Shown here: positions 36,566 to 44,413 of the stretch, piece by piece
Position numbering within the stretch: position 1 is the first letter of the stretch
Layout of the letters: each line of letters begins with the position of its first letter
From: Bacteroidaceae bacterium
Lineage (GTDB): Bacteria > Bacteroidota > Bacteroidia > Bacteroidales > Bacteroidaceae
Assembly: GCA_017650045.1 (NCBI GenBank)
Contig: JAGCFP010000034.1
Span: 1 to 58,336 of the forward strand
Direction of reading: 5' to 3'
Length of the DNA stretch: 58,336 nt
Position numbers and translations under genes: made by a program
The notes under the pieces: generated by a model
Databases searched by the model: none
The model's input: the letters and a program-made list of their open reading frames with translations, nothing else
Told to the model about the DNA's origin: nothing

Positions 36566-39049
36566 ATGGCAGCAGACCAGAACATCATCAAGGAGAGTTT
36601 TCCCGTCATAGGCATGAGTTGTGCCTCTTGTGCGACAAGGGTGGATAAGACCCTCAACCGTCAGGTAGGCGTGAAGCAGGCGACAGTGAACTATGCTTCT
36701 GCAATGGCGATGGTGGAGTACGACTGCCAAATTACCAATCCTGCCACACTGCAGAAAGCTGTACAAGAGGCTGGATACGACCTCTACATCGCTCAAGAGG
36801 ATGCAGTAGATGAAGTGGAGAAAGCACAGCATGAGCATTATGAATCTCTGAAGCGCAGAGCCATTTGGGCATTGGGCATCTCACTAGTACTCATGCTGAT
36901 AAGCATGCTCTTCATGCACCATCCTGCTGCTAAGTATGCGATGTGGCTGCTTGCTACCCCTGTGGTTTTTTGGTTGGGAAGGGATTTCTTCCGCAATGCC
37001 TGGAAGCAACTGAAGCATGGGGCAGCCAACATGGATACACTGGTGGCACTAAGTACAGGCATCGCCTATCTGTTCAGCGTTTTCAACCTCTTCTTTCCAG
37101 AGGTCTGGACCAGTCGTGGCATCACGCCACACGTCTATTTCGAGAGTGCTGCCATGATCATTGGCTTCATCTTGCTGGGCAGAGCATTGGAGGCGCGGGC
37201 GAAAAGTCAGACGAACACAGCCATTAAGAAACTGATGGGACTGCAACCTCAGACAGTCACTGTTTTGAAGGACGGACAGACGAAGGTAATTCCCATCGCT
37301 GAGATCGTAAAGGGTGACAGCATCATCGTAAAACCTGGCGAGCGTATTGCTGTAGATGGCACGGTGACTGAGGGCAGCTCTTATGTGGATGAAAGCATGC
37401 TGAGTGGAGAGCCTGTGCCTGTAGGCAAAACACCTGGTTCCAAGGTCTTTGCAGGTACCATCAATCAGAAAGGAGTTTTCAGATTCCATGCAGAACGTGT
37501 GGGCAGCGACACGCTCTTGGCACACATCATCTATCTGGTGCAAGAGGCGCAAGGTAGCAAGGCACCCATTCAGAAGTTGGTAGATAAGGTAGCAGCCATC
37601 TTCGTGCCAGTCATCATCGGCATTGCCGTGTTGGCATTTGTGGCTTGGCTGTTACTCGATCCTTCCAATGGCTTCACACACGGCTTGCTGGCACTAGTCA
37701 CAGTGCTTATCATTGCCTGTCCTTGTGCCCTTGGATTGGCTACGCCCACTGCCCTTATGGTGGGCATTGGACGAGGAGCAGAGCAAGCTATCCTTATCAA
37801 AGACGCGGAGAGTCTGGAAACAGCTCGTAACATTGATACCATCATACTCGACAAGACTGGTACCATCACAGAGGGAAAGCCTGTGGTGAATGCCTTGATA
37901 TGGGAGGATTCCATCTCTGATACTGCGGACTATCAAGCTATCTTCTGCTCATTGGAAAAGCTTTCTGAGCATCCATTGGCAGAGGCGATCGTGCAGCACT
38001 TAGGCGCTACTGAAATGGAGATTACTTCTTTTGAGAGTCTTACAGGTATGGGAGTGAAGGGCATTCATAAAGGCATTACTTATCTGACTGGGAATCAGCG
38101 CCTCATGGAACGCTATAACTTAGCTGCTTCTGATTTACTGAAAGCCAAAGCATCACAAATGGCAACTGAGGCTCAAACAGTGATCTGGTTTGCTTCTGAG
38201 CATCAAGTACTGGCTGTGGCTGGCATCTCCGACCCCATTAAGCCTACCTCACAGGCAGCCATTGAGACTTTACAGCAACAAGGCATCAGTGTCTATTTGC
38301 TGACAGGCGATAATGAAGCCACTGCACAGAGCATTGCCACAAAACTAGGCTTGCAACACTACAAGGCGAAGGTGCTTCCACAAGAAAAAGCAGCCATTAT
38401 CCAAGCTTTGCAGCAAGAAGGACATGTAGTAGCGATGGTGGGCGATGGCATCAACGACAGTGCAGCCTTGGCACAAGCCGACCTCAGTATCGCCATGGGT
38501 AGTGGAAGCGACATTGCTATGGAAGTGGCAGGAATGACCATCATATCGAGCGACTTGCAAAAGATTCCTGCAGCCTTGACGCTCTCGAAGCTCACAGTGC
38601 GCACCATCCGTCAGAACTTATTTTGGGCATTTATCTACAACCTCATCAGTGTGCCCATTGCAGCAGGTGTGCTCTATCCCATCAATGGCTTCCTACTCAA
38701 TCCTATGATAGGAGGAGCAGCGATGGCACTGAGCAGTGTGAGTGTAGTGAGCAACAGTCTGCTACTAAAACGCAAACGCATCGAACCAGAAAGAGATACA
38801 GAACCAATCATAGAACCTCTAAAAGAAGAAAAGAGAATGAAAAAGACATTTAAAGTCAGTGGCATGATGTGCCAGAACTGTCGCAAGCATGTGGAGAAGG
38901 CACTCAACAGCATCGAGGGCGTAAGTGCCATTGTCACGCTGGATCCACCTGTGGCAGAAGTGGAGTTCACAGATGCAGAGCTCACCCTTGAAGAACTGCA
39001 AAACGTTGTAACAGAGGAAGCTGGCGACTACACATTGAGTGAGGCATGA
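36566..39049 (+). CDS. copA: Cu+/Ag+-transporting P1B-type ATPase with N- and C-terminal HMA domains
   Basis: 827-residue inner-membrane copper exporter. N-terminal heavy-metal domain with GMSCASC (C19, C22). CPC in IACPCALGLATPT (C385, C387), phosphorylation site DKTGT (D429) and GDGINDSAAL are present. YN(x4)P in FIYNLISVP and MxxSS in AMALSSVSV are the membrane signature for Cu+ specificity. Unusually, a 70-residue HMA domain is fused at the C-terminus (758-827, GMMCQNC with C769 and C772). It begins with its own Met after a purine-rich AAAGAAGAAAAGAGA and is the size of free CopZ. The stop overlaps the ATG of the next HAD gene (ATGA). Confidence 0.94.
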   Translation: MAADQNIIKESFPVIGMSCASCATRVDKTLNRQVGVKQATVNYASAMAMVEYDCQITNPATLQKAVQEAGYDLYIAQEDAVDEVEKAQHEHYESLKRRAIWALGISLVLMLISMLFMHHPAAKYAMWLLATPVVFWLGRDFFRNAWKQLKHGAANMDTLVALSTGIAYLFSVFNLFFPEVWTSRGITPHVYFESAAMIIGFILLGRALEARAKSQTNTAIKKLMGLQPQTVTVLKDGQTKVIPIAEIVKGDSIIVKPGERIAVDGTVTEGSSYVDESMLSGEPVPVGKTPGSKVFAGTINQKGVFRFHAERVGSDTLLAHIIYLVQEAQGSKAPIQKLVDKVAAIFVPVIIGIAVLAFVAWLLLDPSNGFTHGLLALVTVLIIACPCALGLATPTALMVGIGRGAEQAILIKDAESLETARNIDTIILDKTGTITEGKPVVNALIWEDSISDTADYQAIFCSLEKLSEHPLAEAIVQHLGATEMEITSFESLTGMGVKGIHKGITYLTGNQRLMERYNLAASDLLKAKASQMATEAQTVIWFASEHQVLAVAGISDPIKPTSQAAIETLQQQGISVYLLTGDNEATAQSIATKLGLQHYKAKVLPQEKAAIIQALQQEGHVVAMVGDGINDSAALAQADLSIAMGSGSDIAMEVAGMTIISSDLQKIPAALTLSKLTVRTIRQNLFWAFIYNLISVPIAAGVLYPINGFLLNPMIGGAAMALSSVSVVSNSLLLKRKRIEPERDTEPIIEPLKEEKRMKKTFKVSGMMCQNCRKHVEKALNSIEGVSAIVTLDPPVAEVEFTDAELTLEELQNVVTEEAGDYTLSEA

Positions 39050-39690
39050 GCACATTCATACTCGATTTCGATGGCACCATCGCTGACACCCAGTCGTTCA
39101 TCGTGCATGTGATGCAGCTCACCTTGAGCAGGATGGGTGCTGAGCCTCGCACTACAGCACAGTGTGCAGCCACCATTGGCTTGCCCCTCACGCAGTGCTT
39201 CGAGGCACTTCTTGGTATCCAGACTGCTGAGGCGCAGCCCTATGCAGATACTTATCGTCGCATCTTCGACGAGGAGCGCAAGCCTGGGGCTGTAAAAACC
39301 TTTCCACATGTCATCGAAACCATCAAAGCACTGCATGAAGCTGGGCATCAAGTGACCATTGCCACCAGTCGTGGTCGTGAATCACTGCAGCATTTTCTCG
39401 ATGATTTCGAACTGAATCCCTACATCTCTTTCACTGTCTGCGTAGGTGAGACAGAACATGCCAAGCCTCATCCTGAGCCTGTGCTGAAGACGTTGGAATA
39501 CCTTCATGAGCAGCCTGAGAATGCATTGGTAGTTGGCGACACCACCTTCGACATTGCCATGGGACAAGGCGCCAATTGCCTCACCTGTGCAGTGACCTAT
39601 GGCAACCAAACTCGCACCCAACTGGAACCACAGCACCCCACCTATCTTATAGATGACTTCGCTGAGTTGCTGACGCTTGGCTCAGAGTAA
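39046..39690 (+). CDS. HAD hydrolase, phosphoglycolate-phosphatase-like
   Basis: 214 residues. Motif I is FILDFDGTIADTQS with both Asp residues, motif II TIATSRG, motif III KPHPEPVL, and motif IV VVGDTTFDIAMGQGA. An alpha-helical cap lies between motifs I and II. The Gph/PgmB-like group is clear; the substrate is not. It overlaps the copper ATPase gene by 4 bp and is therefore co-expressed with it. A functional link to copper is not evident. It ends only 2 bp from the stop of the convergent exporter permease. Confidence 0.87.
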   Translation: MSTFILDFDGTIADTQSFIVHVMQLTLSRMGAEPRTTAQCAATIGLPLTQCFEALLGIQTAEAQPYADTYRRIFDEERKPGAVKTFPHVIETIKALHEAGHQVTIATSRGRESLQHFLDDFELNPYISFTVCVGETEHAKPHPEPVLKTLEYLHEQPENALVVGDTTFDIAMGQGANCLTCAVTYGNQTRTQLEPQHPTYLIDDFAELLTLGSE

Positions 39691-39692
39691 TA

Positions 39693-40790
39693 TCAACTGT
39701 TCTTCTTATAACTCCATACGGCCCAAATGCCCATGACAGTCCCAAAACAGCAGAGAGCCAGCACTTGATGGGCGACACTACTGAAACCACCTCCACGCAC
39801 AAAGACAGTACGCACAGCATCAATGAAGTAGTGCATGGGATTGACATAAGTGGTGAGGTAAGCCCAATGAGGCATGGAACGTGTAGGGGTGAAGAGTCCG
39901 CTGAGCAACATGAGACACACCACAAAGAACCACATTACGAAGATGGCTTGCTGCATGGTGTCTGAATAGTTGGACACCAAGAGGCCGAAACTGCTGAAGA
40001 AGATGGCTAAGAGCATGGCCAAGGCATAGACAAGCCAAAGGGGACCTTGGCAGGTGATGCCATAGACCAGCCACGACAGCAAGAGGCAGACCGTAATGAT
40101 GAAAAGTGCGATAAGCCAATAGGGAATGAGCTTAGCTAGGATGAACGACCATTTGGATACTGGCGTCACATTTATTTGCTCGATGGTGCCTGCCTCTTTC
40201 TCACTTACGATGTTGAGCGCAGGAAGGAAACCTGTCATCAACATCATGACGATAGCAAAGAGGGCAGGAATCATGAAAAGTTTGTAGTTCTGCTGCTTGT
40301 TGTAGAGGTTGAGTGTGGAAAGCTTAGAGTTCAGAGTTAAGGATTTAGAGTTTAGTGCAGCACGCGGAGAGGTACTGGTGATGATCTGTGTCAGATAAGC
40401 ACTACCCATAGCTCCCTTGGTACCATTGACAGCATTGGCAGCTACCAAGATTTGTGGAGACTCACCACGCACCAAGTCGCGCTCATACTGAGGAGGAATG
40501 ACCATAATCACATCTGCATCACCTCGCTCCACCTCTGCCAATGCTTCATCGTATGACGCCTTCTGTCCCCCAAACAAGAAATAATTGGATGCCTCTACCT
40601 GGTGAACCAGTTGTTGGGAAGCTGTAGAGCGGTCACCATCCACCACATCCACCACGATGTTCTTTACTTCCATACTCACCACCCACGGCATGACGCACAT
40701 GATGACAATGGGGAACATCAAGATCAGACGGGGCAGGAAGCTGTTTCGCCGAATCTGCAGGAACTCCTTTTGTATTAAGAACTTTATCAT
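39693..40790 (-). CDS. ABC-2 type exporter permease (YbhR/YhhJ-like), with heptad insert
   Basis: 365 residues. One membrane segment near the N-terminus (about 20-40), a periplasmic domain (about 45-165), then five C-terminal membrane segments. VSEKEAGTIEQINVTPVSKW (about 203-222) and the PTRSMPHWAYLTTYVNPMHY region are typical of ABC-2 drug-exporter permeases. Just before the second membrane segment (residues about 146-161) is a low-complexity stretch LNSKSLTLNSKLSTLN with a 7-residue period, encoded by TTAGAGT-type heptamers. The sister permease has a similar insert at the same place. It is the last gene of the five-gene exporter operon. Confidence 0.92.
   Translation of the reverse strand: MIKFLIQKEFLQIRRNSFLPRLILMFPIVIMCVMPWVVSMEVKNIVVDVVDGDRSTASQQLVHQVEASNYFLFGGQKASYDEALAEVERGDADVIMVIPPQYERDLVRGESPQILVAANAVNGTKGAMGSAYLTQIITSTSPRAALNSKSLTLNSKLSTLNLYNKQQNYKLFMIPALFAIVMMLMTGFLPALNIVSEKEAGTIEQINVTPVSKWSFILAKLIPYWLIALFIITVCLLLSWLVYGITCQGPLWLVYALAMLLAIFFSSFGLLVSNYSDTMQQAIFVMWFFVVCLMLLSGLFTPTRSMPHWAYLTTYVNPMHYFIDAVRTVFVRGGGFSSVAHQVLALCCFGTVMGIWAVWSYKKNS
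40308..40358. repeat. TTAGAGT heptamer array inside the permease gene
   Basis: On the plus strand 40324-40358 reads TTAGAGT, TCAGAGT, TAAGGAT, TTAGAGT, TTAGTGC, with a diverged extension to 40308. The gene runs on the minus strand and the array is translated as a 7-residue repeat. A perfect array would give stop codons in this orientation; substitutions remove them. Confidence 0.75.
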
Positions 40791-40814
40791 GATTGAGAAT
40801 TAAAATTGAGAATT
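40791..40814. repeat. Imperfect GAGAATT heptamers at the junction of the two permease genes
   Basis: GATTGAG, AATTAAA, then ATTGAGAATT on the plus strand. They fill the 22-bp gap, begin directly before the ATG (minus) of the downstream permease, and reach into the TAA stop of the upstream permease. Confidence 0.6.
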
Positions 40815-41916
40815 ACTCCAGGCGTTTCTTGAAAGTCTTTAAGGCAATAGCCAGCAAAAGGACTGTCATGCCTATAAGGATCAGCATTTCACGCATCACA
40901 TGTTCCACACCCACGCCCATAATCATTAGCTTGCGCATGGCAGCGATGTAGTAGCGAGGGGGGATGACAGCAGAGACATATTGCAAGATCTTAGGCATGC
41001 TTTCGATGGGGAAGAGCATGCCAGAGAGCATCACAATGGGCATCAGCAACACCATGGCCGACATGAGCAGAGCCACCAACTGCGTCTGGGCAACATTGCT
41101 TATTAGCAGACCAAGCGACAGCGCCAGCAAGATATAAATGCCCGATAACACAAAAATCCAGAACAGCGAACCTGCCAATGGTACCTCCAGCACAAAGTAG
41201 GACATGAGCAAGATCACAATCAGTATCACAAATGCCAGCACCAAGTAAGGTACAGCCTTGGCGATAATCACCATCAGTGGCTTCACAGGGCTGACCAGAA
41301 GTACTTCCATAGTGCCACGCTCTTTCTCCCTGACGATGGAGATAGAGGTCATCATGGCACAGATAAGCATCAGCAGCATACCCATAATGGCAGGCACGAA
41401 GTTGTATGCACTGCGCATCTGTGGGTTATAGAGCATCTTGGTATTAACCGTAGGTAATTGAGAATTGAGGATAGAGGTTTGAGAATTACCTTCGGAAGCT
41501 AATAATTCTTGCTGGATGATGGCCTGCGCATAGACAGCCCACTGCTGCGACATGTTGGGGTCTGCGGCATCCACGATGAGCTGCACTCCTGAATGAGAAG
41601 AAGCGAAGTTTTTTCCAAACACGATAGCCATATCTGCTTTCTGACTGCGGATGATGCGTTCTGCTTCTGCTGTCGTAGGAGCTGTCTGCACCAAGTTGAA
41701 ATACTCCGAAGCTCCCAGACGCTCGATGATGCGCTGCGTCTGATGGTCCTGTGACGTCGTGACCACCACTGTCCGCACATTCTGCACATCGGTAGAGATG
41801 GCAAAGCCGAACAGCAGCATCAGCACCACTGGCATGCCGAAGAGTATCAGCATCGTGCGTTTGTCACGCAAGATGTGCTTCGCTTCCTTCTGTACAAATG
41901 ACCAAAACTCTTTCAT
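40813..41916 (-). CDS. ABC-2 type exporter permease (YbhS-like), with heptad insert
   Basis: 367 residues with one N-terminal membrane segment (about 21-41), a periplasmic domain (about 45-165) and five C-terminal membrane segments. SIVREKERGTMEVLLVSPVKP (about 190-210) and PRYYIAAMRKLMI near the end are family signatures. Residues about 143-157 read EGNSQTSILNSQLPTVN, encoded by an AATTGAG-type heptamer array (41456-41490). It sits just before the second membrane segment, at the same place as the insert in the partner permease. Forms the export channel with it. Confidence 0.93.
   Translation of the reverse strand: MKEFWSFVQKEAKHILRDKRTMLILFGMPVVLMLLFGFAISTDVQNVRTVVVTTSQDHQTQRIIERLGASEYFNLVQTAPTTAEAERIIRSQKADMAIVFGKNFASSHSGVQLIVDAADPNMSQQWAVYAQAIIQQELLASEGNSQTSILNSQLPTVNTKMLYNPQMRSAYNFVPAIMGMLLMLICAMMTSISIVREKERGTMEVLLVSPVKPLMVIIAKAVPYLVLAFVILIVILLMSYFVLEVPLAGSLFWIFVLSGIYILLALSLGLLISNVAQTQLVALLMSAMVLLMPIVMLSGMLFPIESMPKILQYVSAVIPPRYYIAAMRKLMIMGVGVEHVMREMLILIGMTVLLLAIALKTFKKRLE
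41456..41490. repeat. AATTGAG heptamer array inside the permease gene
   Basis: Five units on the plus strand: AATTGAG, AATTGAG, GATAGAG, GTTTGAG, AATTACC. Translated on the minus strand as NSQTSILNSQ. In this orientation the array is free of stop codons in all frames. Confidence 0.75.
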
Positions 41917-41937
41917 CCTCTAAAAGCTCTAAACCAA

Positions 41938-43443
41938 TCAATCACTGCTGCGTGTTGCTTGCCTTGCTAGGTAAGTAAACACATGATCCATATCGGGTTG
42001 TCCGTAGTTTCGTTTCAGTTCTTCAGGACTACCTATCGCCTTAATCTTACCATCCACCATAATGGAGATGCGGTCGCAATACTCTGCCTCATCCATGTAG
42101 TGGGTAGTGACAAAGACCGTGATACCCCTGCCTGCTGCTTCGTAGATCAGTTCCCAGAACTGACGACGGGTGGCGGGATCTACACCTCCTGTAGGTTCAT
42201 CGAGAAACACTACCCCAGGCTCATGGAAGATACTGACGCTGAATGCCAACTTCTGTTTCCATCCCAGAGGAAGCGACTTCACGATGTCATTTCCATGCGC
42301 AGTAAACTTCAGGCGTTCCAACAACTCGTCTGTCTTACGGGCTATCTCCCCCTCCTTTATGCCATAGATGCCTGCAAACAGACGGATATTCTCACGTACC
42401 GTTAGATCCTCATAGAGTGAGAAGCGCTGACTCATATAGCCTATGTGCTTCTTGATTTCCTCATACTGCGTACAGATATCGTAACCCACCACTGTACCAG
42501 TCCCACTTGTAGGCTGGTTCAGTCCTGTGAGCATGTGCATAGCTGTGGTCTTGCCTGCGCCATTGGCTCCTAAGAAACCGAATATCTCCCCACGTTTCAC
42601 GGAGAAGGAAATATCATCTACTGCGTGGAAGTTGCCAAAGGCCTTAACCAGGTGCTCCACCTCAATAACATTGTCTGAACATTGAGAATTGAGAATTGGG
42701 AATTGAGAATTATCTGCTGGAAATTGGGTATCAGCCTTTGTCTTTCTTTCTATCCCTGGAGGATTGAAAACATCCTTGAAGCGCTCCAAAATCTCTTCTG
42801 GTTCTCCAATGCCCCTAAGGCACCCTTGATCTAAGAATGCTACCCGCTCACAACGGCGCACCTCATCTAAATATGGAGTGGCAGCCACGATGGTGATGCC
42901 TTGTTCCTTTAGTGTACCCAGCATCTCCCAGAACTCCTTGCGTGAAACAGGATCGACACCTGTGGTAGGTTCATCAAGGAAAAGCACGCTGGGTTTATGT
43001 ACCAGGGCACAACTCAATGCCAGTTTCTGCTTCATTCCTCCAGAAAGGGCACCAGCCCGCCTGTCCTTGAAACGCTCTATCTGCGAATAGATGGCCTTGA
43101 TGGTATCATATCCTTCTTCTACTGTGGTGCCAAAGAGCGTGGCAAAGAAGGTCAGGTTTTCCTCCACAGTGAGGTCCAGATAGAGCGAGAATTTACCAGG
43201 CATATACCCTACCCGCTTTCTGATTTCTGTCATCTGCCCTACAGTGTCGTAGCCATCAACCAAAGCCTGTCCTTCATCTGGGAGCAGTAAGGTGGCCAGA
43301 ACGCGGAACAGCGTAGTCTTACCTGCGCCGTCAGGACCAATCAAACCAAAGACCTCGCCCTGTTCTACAGAGAAAGAAACGTCTTGTAAGGCCTGCACCT
43401 TCCCGTAACTCTTTGAGATATGTTGAACCTCAATGGAGTTCAT
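41938..43443 (-). CDS. ABC transporter ATPase with two fused nucleotide-binding domains (YbhF-like)
   Basis: 501 residues. NBD1 (about 1-225) has Walker A GPDGAGKTTL, signature LSGGMKQKL and Walker B LFLDEPTTGVDP. NBD2 (about 255-490) has Walker A GANGAGKTTA and Walker B VFLDEPTGGVDP, but its signature reads LPLGWKQKL, a known variant in this family. The linker between the domains contains DNSQFPILNSQ, encoded by a heptamer array at 42682-42716. It powers the two permeases encoded downstream. Its ATG is formed within a junction heptamer array that also gives the stop of the adaptor gene. Confidence 0.95.
   Translation of the reverse strand: MNSIEVQHISKSYGKVQALQDVSFSVEQGEVFGLIGPDGAGKTTLFRVLATLLLPDEGQALVDGYDTVGQMTEIRKRVGYMPGKFSLYLDLTVEENLTFFATLFGTTVEEGYDTIKAIYSQIERFKDRRAGALSGGMKQKLALSCALVHKPSVLFLDEPTTGVDPVSRKEFWEMLGTLKEQGITIVAATPYLDEVRRCERVAFLDQGCLRGIGEPEEILERFKDVFNPPGIERKTKADTQFPADNSQFPILNSQCSDNVIEVEHLVKAFGNFHAVDDISFSVKRGEIFGFLGANGAGKTTAMHMLTGLNQPTSGTGTVVGYDICTQYEEIKKHIGYMSQRFSLYEDLTVRENIRLFAGIYGIKEGEIARKTDELLERLKFTAHGNDIVKSLPLGWKQKLAFSVSIFHEPGVVFLDEPTGGVDPATRRQFWELIYEAAGRGITVFVTTHYMDEAEYCDRISIMVDGKIKAIGSPEELKRNYGQPDMDHVFTYLARQATRSSD
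42682..42716. repeat. TTGAGAA heptamer array inside the ATPase gene (inter-domain linker)
   Basis: Units on the plus strand: TTGAGAA, TTGAGAA, TTGGGAA, TTGAGAA, then diverged TTATCTG. On the minus strand it encodes NSQFPILNSQ between the two nucleotide-binding domains. Confidence 0.8.
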
Positions 43444-43471
43444 AATTATGAATTATGAATTTTCAATGTTC
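43441..43471. repeat. AATTATG heptamers at the adaptor-ATPase gene junction
   Basis: Units AATTATG, AATTATG, AATTTTC, AATGTTC (43444-43471, plus strand). On the minus strand they encode the last residues (KIHNS) and the TAA stop of the adaptor, and the next bases give the ATG of the ATPase 2 bp later. Confidence 0.75.
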
Positions 43472-44360
43472 CGTACATCCCTATTTTGATGAACCCATCG
43501 TTCTCTACTGCCACCTTGACAGCATATACCAAATCAGCACGTTCATCGTTGGTAAGGATAGTCTTGGGAGTAAACTCAGAGGTATCGGAAATCCACGTAA
43601 CCTTTCCCTCGTAGGTCTTCCCCTTACCATCGCCATAGTCGGTCATGACAGTTACTGATTGCCCCACTTTCACCTGCTCCAGTTGGGAAGAGGTGACGTA
43701 GGCCCTAAGATACATGTGGCGAATGTCTGCCACCTTAAACAGAGGTTTGCCCACCACGGCAAACTCTCCTGCCTCTGTATATTTCTCCAGCACAGTGCCT
43801 TGGATGGGCGACGAGATGTAGCACTTACTCAGTTGGTCAAGCACCTGTGCCCGTTGTATGTCTGCAGCACTCATTTGGCTGTTCAGACTGCGGGTACTGT
43901 TGCCCAAGTTGGAAAGCTGTGCATCCAGTTGCTTCTTCAGCACCTGCACTTGGCTACGCACGTCGTCCAACTGCTTCTGATTGGCAGAGCCATCCTTTAC
44001 CAAAGCCTCAAAACGCCGTTGCTCCATCTCTGCCTTGTCCAACTGCTCTCGCAAGCTGGCCACCTGCTTCTGCACATCAGGACGCTGGTTGGCAATGCTC
44101 TCTTTCGTTGCTCCCAAAAGCCGTGCCTGAAGGGCAAGTTGCACAGTATCTATCAGTCCTACCTGTTGGTACGCCTCCACCTCCATGCCCTCTTGCACAT
44201 TGAAAGAAAGCAGTCGTCCATTCTGCTCTGCAGAAATGGTAATCTCCGTAGCCTCAAAAGTACCTGTGGCATCATAGGCTTTATTATCTCCACTGCATGC
44301 CGATAATAAAGCAATGCAAAGATTGAAAAATGCAAAGATGCAAATATTATTCCTTCTCAT
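43446..44360 (-). CDS. HlyD-family periplasmic adaptor lipoprotein of the ABC exporter (YbhG-like)
   Basis: 304 residues. Lipoprotein signal with lipobox LLSAC (Cys22). Biotinyl-lipoyl halves flank a coiled-coil hairpin: GRLLSFNVQEGMEVEAYQQVGLID (first half, about 48-72), a long helical hairpin (about 80-165), then ISSPIQGTVLEKYTEAGEFAVVGKPLF (second half). The beta-barrel region has VTWISDTSEFTPKTI. It links the inner-membrane ABC complex to the TolC-type channel encoded just upstream. The C-terminus is encoded by junction heptamers. Confidence 0.92.
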   Translation of the reverse strand: MRRNNICIFAFFNLCIALLSACSGDNKAYDATGTFEATEITISAEQNGRLLSFNVQEGMEVEAYQQVGLIDTVQLALQARLLGATKESIANQRPDVQKQVASLREQLDKAEMEQRRFEALVKDGSANQKQLDDVRSQVQVLKKQLDAQLSNLGNSTRSLNSQMSAADIQRAQVLDQLSKCYISSPIQGTVLEKYTEAGEFAVVGKPLFKVADIRHMYLRAYVTSSQLEQVKVGQSVTVMTDYGDGKGKTYEGKVTWISDTSEFTPKTILTNDERADLVYAVKVAVENDGFIKIGMYGTLKIHNS

Positions 44361-44364
44361 AATC

Positions 44365-44413
44365 TCTAAACTTTAAACTCTTAATTCTAAACCCTAAACT
44401 CTAAGCTCTAATT
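44365..44413. repeat. TCTAAAC heptamer array at the TolC-adaptor gene junction
   Basis: Seven units on the plus strand: TCTAAAC, TTTAAAC, TCTTAAT, TCTAAAC, CCTAAAC, TCTAAGC, TCTAATT. The complement is the same TTAGAGT unit found inside the downstream permease gene. The array overlaps the stop codon of the TolC-like gene (44408-44410) and fills the 47-bp gap. Confidence 0.8.

Noticed and set aside
39046-39690. HAD phosphatase as part of the copper-resistance function
   Set aside because: The 4-bp overlap shows co-expression only; nothing in the protein suggests a metal-related substrate, so it is annotated without that role.
42280-42300. Broken ABC signature in the second nucleotide-binding domain as a sign of pseudogenisation
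   Set aside because: LPLGWKQKL in place of LSGGQ is a regular variant in the second half of YbhF-type fused ATPases, and the frame is intact.
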